Assembly (NCBI GenBank): GCA_964459635.1 | Contig: CAYWMQ010000010.1 | Coordinates: 1 to 26,098 of the forward strand | Direction: 5' to 3' | DNA from: CAYWMQ01 sp964459635 | GTDB taxonomy: Bacteria; Patescibacteriota; Minisyncoccia; Phycocordibacterales; UBA12088 | DNA: 26,098 nucleotides | Shown here: positions 21,596-26,098 of the stretch, one piece after another | How the letters are laid out: every line of letters starts with the position of its first letter | Position numbering within the stretch: position 1 is the first letter of the stretch | Notes under the pieces: generated by a model | Database searches by the model: none | Told to the model about the DNA's origin: nothing | What the model saw: the letters and a program-made list of their open reading frames with translations, nothing else | Position numbers and translations under genes: made by a program

Positions 21596-21624
21596 ACTGT
21601 ACTGCACATTCTTGCTTGTGTCTA
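21596..21624 (-). promoter_or_regulatory. Promoter of the small basic-protein pair
   Basis: Minus strand TAGACA (21624-21619), 17-base spacer, TACAGT (21601-21596), 26 bases upstream of the GTG start. Confidence 0.65.
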
Positions 21625-21722
21625 GTACATACTCGGTACGCGCTCACATCTCAGCACGGCACCTCCTTGACCTCACCTGTAAACCAATACAGATATCCGT
21701 ACGTGCGGCACAACTCGTCACT

Positions 21723-21756
21723 GTCTTCTATAACGACGACCGTCGTTATAGAAGAC
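21723..21756. repeat. Perfect 16-base palindrome
   Basis: GTCTTCTATAACGACG and its exact inverse, separated by two bases. No T-run follows and no gene end is near. The rest of 21625-21897 has no gene I can support. It could be a protein-binding site or a recombination end. Confidence 0.65.
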
Positions 21757-21897
21757 AACGAGACCAATGATGTGTGGACTGTGTGCAGGTTGATCGTGCA
21801 CAAGCGACACGTACCAATCAGAACGTACCCGGTGGCTAGGGGGCCATGCAGCCATGCACGTATGGTGTTGCCTTAGTGCATCCTTAAGACAATGTAA

Positions 21898-21927
21898 AGG
21901 CCCCGCACGTAACCGCGTGCAGGGCCT
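21898..21927 (-). terminator. Terminator of the gene at 21966
   Basis: GGCCCCGCACG/CGTGCAGGGCC-type hairpin followed on the minus strand by TTTACATT. It lies 38 bases after the stop of the minus-strand gene. Confidence 0.7.
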
Positions 21928-21965
21928 ATGGTCGGGACCTCATGTCCTTTCTCCTTCTTTGCTGT

Positions 21966-22256
21966 TTACGTAAGCTGCTCCGCAGCAGCTTTAATCGCTA
22001 CAGCCTCCGCTGCGAGCAGTGGCAGCTCGAGCTCTAGCCCGTACCACGCTAACTCTTTGGCGATCGCCGCCGAAAAAGCCGCGACCGCAGCCGCCGCCTC
22101 TGGACCAGGCAGAACGCCCCAGTGGGTGAGCTGCGCCTTGTCCGGCGTTGCCGCCATCAGGATGGCGACTTTCAAGTTCGCCAGCCCGGCCTTGAGCCAC
22201 GCTGGCAAGCTCGTCTGCTCGACGAGCTCGCCGTCGAGCGTCTTAATGAGCAACAT
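21966..22256 (-). CDS. Small alanine-rich soluble protein, unknown
   Basis: A 96-residue protein, Ala/Leu-rich and helical in its second half, with a beta-hairpin-like start (MLLIKTLDGELVEQTSLPAWL). No family is recognised. AAAGGAGG precedes the ATG at 22256 and a perfect TTGACA-17-TATAAT promoter lies at 22321-22293. It is divergent from alaS. Confidence 0.7.
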   Translation of the reverse strand: MLLIKTLDGELVEQTSLPAWLKAGLANLKVAILMAATPDKAQLTHWGVLPGPEAAAAVAAFSAAIAKELAWYGLELELPLLAAEAVAIKAAAEQLT

Positions 22257-22292
22257 TTTTTCCTCCTTTATCATGCTCAGTACCCGTTTTAC

Positions 22293-22321
22293 ATTATACA
22301 CCTGTTAAGTCTGCGTGTCAA
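22293..22321 (-). promoter_or_regulatory. Consensus promoter of the gene at 22256
   Basis: Minus strand TTGACA (22321-22316), 17-base spacer, TATAAT (22298-22293). Same architecture, including GGTG before TATAAT, as the promoter of cassette gene A. Confidence 0.88.
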
Positions 22322-22365
22322 GACCCTGCTTGCCATCATCTCGTTTTCACGGTACGCTGTCGTAC

Positions 22366-24261
22366 ATGGACCACAACGAACTACGTCAGAAATACTTGGA
22401 CTTTTTTGCGGCGCGCGGGCACGCAGTGTTGCCTTCGGCGCGGCTTGTGCCCGAAAACGACCCGACCACGCTCTTTACTGGCTCGGGCATGCAGCCTTTG
22501 GTGCCATACCTTTTAGGCGCAGAGCACCCAAAGGGTACGCGGCTCGTGGACAGCCAGAAGTGCTTCCGCTCGATGGACATCGAAGAGGTAGGCGACAATA
22601 GGCACACGACTTTTTTTGAAATGCTCGGCAACTGGTCGCTGGGTGACTACTTCAAGAAGGAGCAGCTCGCATGGTTTTTTGAGTTTCTCACGAACGAGGT
22701 CGGGCTCGACCCGGAAAAGCTCTACGTGACGGTATTTATCGGTGACGAGAGCTTAGGCATACCGCGCGACGACGAGTCCATAGCCCTGTGGCAAAAGCTT
22801 TTCAAGGAGAAGGGCATAGACGCCAAAGCCGTGGATATCGGCTCTGAAGAAGACGGCTACAAGAAAGGAATGCAAGGCGGCAGGATATTCGCGTACGACG
22901 CGAAGAAGAACTGGTGGAGTCGAAGCGGAGTGCCGGCCAACATGCCTGCGGGCGAACCGGGCGGACCGGACTCCGAGGTCTTTTACGATTTCGGTACGCC
23001 GCATGATACGAAGTGGGGAGCGGAGTGCCACCCCAACTGCGACTGTGGTCGCTTCCTGGAGATAGGGAACGACGTGTTCATGCAGTACGTAAAGCAGGAG
23101 GACGGAACGTTTGCAAAGCTCCCGAAGCAAAACGTAGACTTTGGCGGAGGGCTGGAGCGCATGTTGGCAGCGAAGAACGGCGATCCGGATGTGTTTCTAT
23201 GTAGTCCATTCAAGAGAGCTATCGAGGTCATCGAGTTATTTTCAAATGTAGAACGCTACTCAACAGCGACCACTGAGCAACAACGGGCGGTTCGCATTAT
23301 GCTCGACCATATCAGGGCGGCTGTTTTCTTAATTGCTGATGGAATTGTACCGGGACCCAAGGAGCAAAACTTTGTTGTTAGAAAACTGCTGCAACGCGCA
23401 ACATGGTATGCAAGTACCATAGGATACCAGGCAGACAGCGACCATATGCTGTTTGATCAGATTGTCGATGGTTTTATCGAGTCGTACCAGCAGCATTATC
23501 CCGAACTTGCAAAAAATAGAAACAGCATCAATATCGAAGTCGAGGGTGATGTAAAACGATTCTCTACATTACTCAGAAACGGACGACCGATGGCTGAACG
23601 GGTGCTGGTTGGCACTCCATCGGTTAAGGATGTTTTTGATCTCCAACAATCGTTCGGCATACCGCTAGAGCTGATACGTGAGGTAGCCGCCAAAAACAAT
23701 GCCCGGATTGACTACGCGCAGTTGGAAAACGAGATGAAAAAACACCAGGAACTCTCACGTGCCGGGGCGGAGCAAAAGTTCAAGGGCGGGCTGGCGGACA
23801 GCGGGGAAGTGACGACTATGCTCCACACCTGCACGCACCTTATGCTCGCGGGGCTGCAAAAGTACCTCGGGCCGGACGTGCACCAGGCGGGCTCGAACAT
23901 CACCGCCGAGCGCACGCGCTTTGACTTCACGTATCCGGAAAAGGTACCGCGCGAGGTTCTGGATCAGGTGGAGGCCTACGTAAACGAAGCGATAGGGAAG
24001 CAGTGCCCAATGACCGTGACCCGCATGCCGAAGGACGAAGCAAAGGCGATGGGCGTGGAAGGCAGCTTCTGGGAAAAGTACCCGGACGAGGTGAATGTGT
24101 ATGCGATCAAATGTGATGACGGTACGGTCTACACCCAAGAGCTCTGTGGCGGCCCCCATGTGGCAAACACCAAAGATATAAAGGGCACGTTCAAGATAGT
24201 GAAGGAGGAGGCTTCGAGTGCGGGAGTGAGGAGAGTGAAAGCCGTGCTAGTGAACGAGTAG
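22366..24261 (+). CDS. alaS: Alanyl-tRNA synthetase, short form
   Basis: A 631-residue enzyme that charges tRNA-Ala. The N-terminal catalytic domain has MLGNWSLGDYFKKE and the VDFGGGLERM region; the tRNA-binding middle part has DHIRAAVFLIADG. The editing domain has HTCTHLM (His487, His491) and CGGPH (Cys594, His598), the zinc ligands that clear mischarged Ser or Gly. The C-Ala domain of longer enzymes (876 residues in E. coli) is missing. The ATG at 22366 is seven bases after TACGCT, with no Shine-Dalgarno site. Bases about 23190-23750 are visibly AT-richer and use different codons (TTA, ATA, AAA, TTT), which suggests a mosaic gene. The last codons are repeated at 24802-24837. Confidence 0.96.
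   Translation: MDHNELRQKYLDFFAARGHAVLPSARLVPENDPTTLFTGSGMQPLVPYLLGAEHPKGTRLVDSQKCFRSMDIEEVGDNRHTTFFEMLGNWSLGDYFKKEQLAWFFEFLTNEVGLDPEKLYVTVFIGDESLGIPRDDESIALWQKLFKEKGIDAKAVDIGSEEDGYKKGMQGGRIFAYDAKKNWWSRSGVPANMPAGEPGGPDSEVFYDFGTPHDTKWGAECHPNCDCGRFLEIGNDVFMQYVKQEDGTFAKLPKQNVDFGGGLERMLAAKNGDPDVFLCSPFKRAIEVIELFSNVERYSTATTEQQRAVRIMLDHIRAAVFLIADGIVPGPKEQNFVVRKLLQRATWYASTIGYQADSDHMLFDQIVDGFIESYQQHYPELAKNRNSINIEVEGDVKRFSTLLRNGRPMAERVLVGTPSVKDVFDLQQSFGIPLELIREVAAKNNARIDYAQLENEMKKHQELSRAGAEQKFKGGLADSGEVTTMLHTCTHLMLAGLQKYLGPDVHQAGSNITAERTRFDFTYPEKVPREVLDQVEAYVNEAIGKQCPMTVTRMPKDEAKAMGVEGSFWEKYPDEVNVYAIKCDDGTVYTQELCGGPHVANTKDIKGTFKIVKEEASSAGVRRVKAVLVNE
24226..24261 (+). repeat. alaS 3'-tail repeat, copy 1 (in gene)
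   Basis: The last eleven codons and stop of alaS (VRRVKAVLVNE). It matches 24802-24837 with a single synonymous change, CTA against CTG. Confidence 0.95.
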
Positions 24262-24334
24262 GCAACCCGCAATTGGGTACGTGTATAGCAACTTGTTGCC
24301 GTACCGAACCGCCTGGAAACAATTTTAACAAACG

Positions 24335-24361
24335 CAAAAAAGCCGCATGAAAGCGGCTTTG
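24335..24361 (-). terminator. Canonical terminator of the mini-insert gene
   Basis: Minus strand AAAGCCGC, loop TTTCAT-like, GCGGCTT followed by TTTTT. A textbook Rho-independent terminator 27 bases after the stop of the gene at 24388; also usable for alaS from the other side. Confidence 0.85.
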
Positions 24362-24387
24362 CCAAGTGGCAGGTAGATTTTTACGTC

Positions 24388-24690
24388 CTACGTTGACGGC
24401 ACTGTGGTCATGGTACGTACCACTGTTCTCAGGCACTTAATCCAAGCCACGAACCTGTCAATTGCGTCCAGACCTTCATAGACACTTTGTCCGGCCACTA
24501 AACGTGGCAGAACCATACTTCCTACCGTATGTGGTGGTCGCAGCACGACCTTTGGTCGCGTGATACTTGCCAACGCTTGGAGTGCTCGAATATCCTCACC
24601 GACCGGATCCCAATGCATCATCAGCACCGGATTAAGGAGTAGCTCGTCAGCAAGGATAATTCGCTCCCGTTCGCGATCTAAAACCGGCAC
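24388..24690 (-). CDS. Mini-insert gene: soluble protein of unknown function
   Basis: A 100-residue protein starting with GTG at 24690, which has GGGAGA seven bases upstream. It contains LADELLLNPVLMMHWDPVGED and a helical C-terminal half. The HWDPVG motif recalls small proteins with a WDPIGV motif, but the rest does not let me assign a family. It has its own promoter and terminator and sits alone between the two alaS tail copies, like the cargo genes of the PLD array. Confidence 0.68.
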   Translation of the reverse strand: MPVLDRERERIILADELLLNPVLMMHWDPVGEDIRALQALASITRPKVVLRPPHTVGSMVLPRLVAGQSVYEGLDAIDRFVAWIKCLRTVVRTMTTVPST

Positions 24691-24734
24691 GTGAGTTCTC
24701 CCTATTTTCCATTTTGCCCAACAATCTGTGTGCG

Positions 24735-24763
24735 ATGGTATCAGTTTCTTGTCATGCCGACAA
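24735..24763 (-). promoter_or_regulatory. Possible promoter of the mini-insert gene
   Basis: Minus strand TTGTCG (24763-24758), 17-base spacer, TACCAT (24740-24735). A small hairpin (CTTGTC/GACAAG, 24749-24765) overlaps the -35 box and could be an operator. Confidence 0.45.
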
Positions 24764-24801
24764 GCTGCGCGTGTACTATTAACGGGACCTCAGGCGCAGC
24801 G

Positions 24802-24837
24802 GTGAGGAGAGTGAAAGCCGTGCTGGTGAACGAGTAG
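24802..24837 (+). repeat. alaS 3'-tail repeat, copy 2
   Basis: Reads VRRVKAVLVNE-stop, as in alaS. Just upstream the frame continues as TSGAA here against SSAG in alaS, with different codons, so this is the end of a different alaS allele. There is no gene body attached. Confidence 0.92.
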
Positions 24838-24880
24838 GCGAGTAGCAGGACACGTGCGAATGGGAATGCGTATGGGGAAC

Positions 24881-24937
24881 GCAAATGCAAAAGGTAAAAG
24901 TCAAAAGGCAAAAATGCAGGTAAAAAGTAAAAATTTA
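24881..24937. other. A-tract low-complexity segment
   Basis: AAAA phrases every 7-9 bases (GTAAAAGTCAAAAGGCAAAAA...), shortly after alaS tail copy 2. No gene. Confidence 0.55.
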
Positions 24938-24959
24938 CTGTGTAACGCCATTGCGGTTC

Positions 24960-25022
24960 CCCTGCCGTAGCTTCAGCGAAGGAGGGAGGAGCGCAACGCA
25001 GTGGAGCGACGTGGCAATCCAG
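24960..25022. repeat. Composite palindrome and repeat fragment
   Basis: CCCTGC-type palindrome with core TAGCTTCAGCGAAG (24960-24986), fused to a partial copy of the 12578 repeat (24985-25022, about two changes in 38 bases against 12586-12623). Confidence 0.7.
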
Positions 25023-25101
25023 GAGTGGACTTTAGCTATAGATACGAACTCCGAGAACTCATTGTTAATAGCTGTCCCACAAACAACAACTGTGGCATGA
25101 T

Positions 25102-25914
25102 ATGGCCATGCTTTCTAGGAACGAACATAGGTTGCTAAAAGAGCTTTATAAGAAGTACAAGAAAAGCAAGCGCCGAGAATTTTGGCTGGCAACAGATGCG
25201 TTTAAGCAACTAAATATCAAGGAGGGGGAAGATGTGTCAACATTTCACGACAGTGGTTATTTCTCAATTGTACTGGACGGGACACATGAATGTTTTCAAA
25301 TTACTCCCGAGGGTATTAGGTACGTGGAGAATTTACCCAGCAGCTTCAATAAGACATGGGTATTTTTCAAAAATAATTTTGTCGCACAATTAATTGTTGG
25401 GGTGCTGGTTATCGTTTTGGGTACTTACTGCGTTTTGAAACTAGGCTTAGGCATGGAAAAAGAACCATATGTAAGTACACAAACGGTATATCAGAACACT
25501 CCATTTACCGAGTTTAGCTATCTTGATATTGATGGTAGGGGTTGGCTTGTCCCACTCATGTTTGAAACACTCATGGAGGCTAAAAACTTTGCAGAGAGAT
25601 TTAAGGGGGAAGAAAATACAGTCTACATGTTTCGCACAGTTGTTATGGCGCTAGATCCATCTATGCGTTATGTTGAGACACGATCAGGATTGTCTTCTCA
25701 ATCAGCATATAAACCTGAGAACTTGTATACTTTCTATCTCCCAGACGGGAAAGAGATTACTGACGATAAATACCGCGAGCACATCATAGAAATCGGAAAA
25801 CATTCCTACAAGGTTACTCTACTATTCATAGACGGAAGAGATGTCGAGGAAGGAGATGAAGAAAAGCTTTCCAAGTATGCATACAGGTTCCGAATTGAAG
25901 AGATATCCGAGTAG
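25102..25914 (+). CDS. AT-rich single-pass membrane protein, unknown
   Basis: A 270-residue protein. The first 80 residues look like a winged-helix fold (NEHRLLKELYKKYKKSKRREFW; ITPEGIRYVENL). A membrane segment follows at about 92-114, then a soluble C-terminal domain of about 150 residues. No family is recognised. Codon use and base composition are clearly AT-richer than the neighbours, which suggests recent transfer. No Shine-Dalgarno site or clear promoter is seen. A second ATG at 25108 is possible. It lies just after repeat debris. Confidence 0.8.
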   Translation: MAMLSRNEHRLLKELYKKYKKSKRREFWLATDAFKQLNIKEGEDVSTFHDSGYFSIVLDGTHECFQITPEGIRYVENLPSSFNKTWVFFKNNFVAQLIVGVLVIVLGTYCVLKLGLGMEKEPYVSTQTVYQNTPFTEFSYLDIDGRGWLVPLMFETLMEAKNFAERFKGEENTVYMFRTVVMALDPSMRYVETRSGLSSQSAYKPENLYTFYLPDGKEITDDKYREHIIEIGKHSYKVTLLFIDGRDVEEGDEEKLSKYAYRFRIEEISE

Positions 25915-26070
25915 TGTCTGATTGCCATAATATTGTAAGACAACCTTCCTAAACGTGTTCCCTTGAATGCGACCGCGAGCGCATAAGCCCGATCGCGCTG
26001 GTTGCGAGACAAGAATCTGACTGACTGAAGTACGCACGCTCCAGCTTATGCCTGAAGCTTTGCCGGATAG

Positions 26071-26086
26071 TATAATCTGGTACTAT
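26071..26086 (+). promoter_or_regulatory. -10 boxes before a gene starting at the right edge
   Basis: TATAAT (26071-26076) and TACTAT (26081-26086) precede an ATG at 26094, which is cut by the window edge. The second box is seven bases from the ATG, as for the presumed leaderless genes here. Confidence 0.4.
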
Positions 26087-26098
26087 TGAGCGCATGCC

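Noticed and set aside
1..26098. CRISPR array
   Set aside because: No regularly spaced direct repeats with unique spacers; the four tail cores at the left edge are unevenly spaced and coding-like.

Overview
The window looks like a piece of a small-genome bacterial chromosome of the Patescibacteria (CPR) type. I infer this from an alanyl-tRNA synthetase of about 631 residues with no C-terminal C-Ala domain, a paired M16 peptidase operon, a SurA-N-like membrane-anchored protein, a secreted S9 peptidase, a VanY-type carboxypeptidase, PG-binding/beta-propeller and FnIII surface proteins, and many short proteins of unknown function. The standard genetic code fits, and the tRNA-Leu does not encode CCA. 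The phylum call is an inference from gene style; no rRNA is present.

Layout. 1-363: the repeated 3' tail of a gene lying off the left edge. 364-1988: GNAT acetyltransferase and a phospholipase D/cardiolipin synthase-like gene. 1989-4792: a cassette array made of four small genes (A-D), each followed by one member of a conserved GC-rich hairpin family, and divided by two extra copies of the PLD gene's 3' end. 4793-7433: secreted S9 peptidase (minus strand) and an acidic coiled-coil protein. 7434-8067: tRNA-Leu(CAG) among short palindromes and tRNA-like fragments. 8068-11758: two exported surface proteins. 11818-13246: three small membrane-protein genes on the minus strand around a nested repeat element. 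13356-20669: uracil-DNA glycosylase, CPA2 antiporter, VanY peptidase, an anchored hypothetical, a SurA-N-like protein and an M16 pair. 20770-22256: cold-shock protein and three small accessory genes on the minus strand. 22366-24837: alaS, followed by a mini-insert that ends in a second copy of the alaS 3' end. 25102-25914: an AT-rich membrane protein with no recognised family. A new gene probably starts at the right edge.

The main observation is a rule repeated at three places. The last codons of a gene (left-edge gene, PLD, alaS) occur again a few hundred bases downstream. At PLD and alaS the small cargo genes lie between the copies. Two of the extra copies (third PLD copy, second alaS copy) differ mostly at synonymous positions, so they came from homologous working genes elsewhere and are not simple local duplications. 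This resembles the attL/attR footprint of elements that integrate at gene 3' ends and restore the reading frame. No recombinase gene is visible in any of the three.

A second pattern fits this one. Cargo-type small genes have clear Shine-Dalgarno sites, and several have near-consensus sigma70-type promoters. Many core genes instead have a TANNNT box 6-8 bases before the ATG and no Shine-Dalgarno site, as expected for leaderless mRNAs. So the accessory genes seem to carry a different set of expression signals from the chromosome around them.
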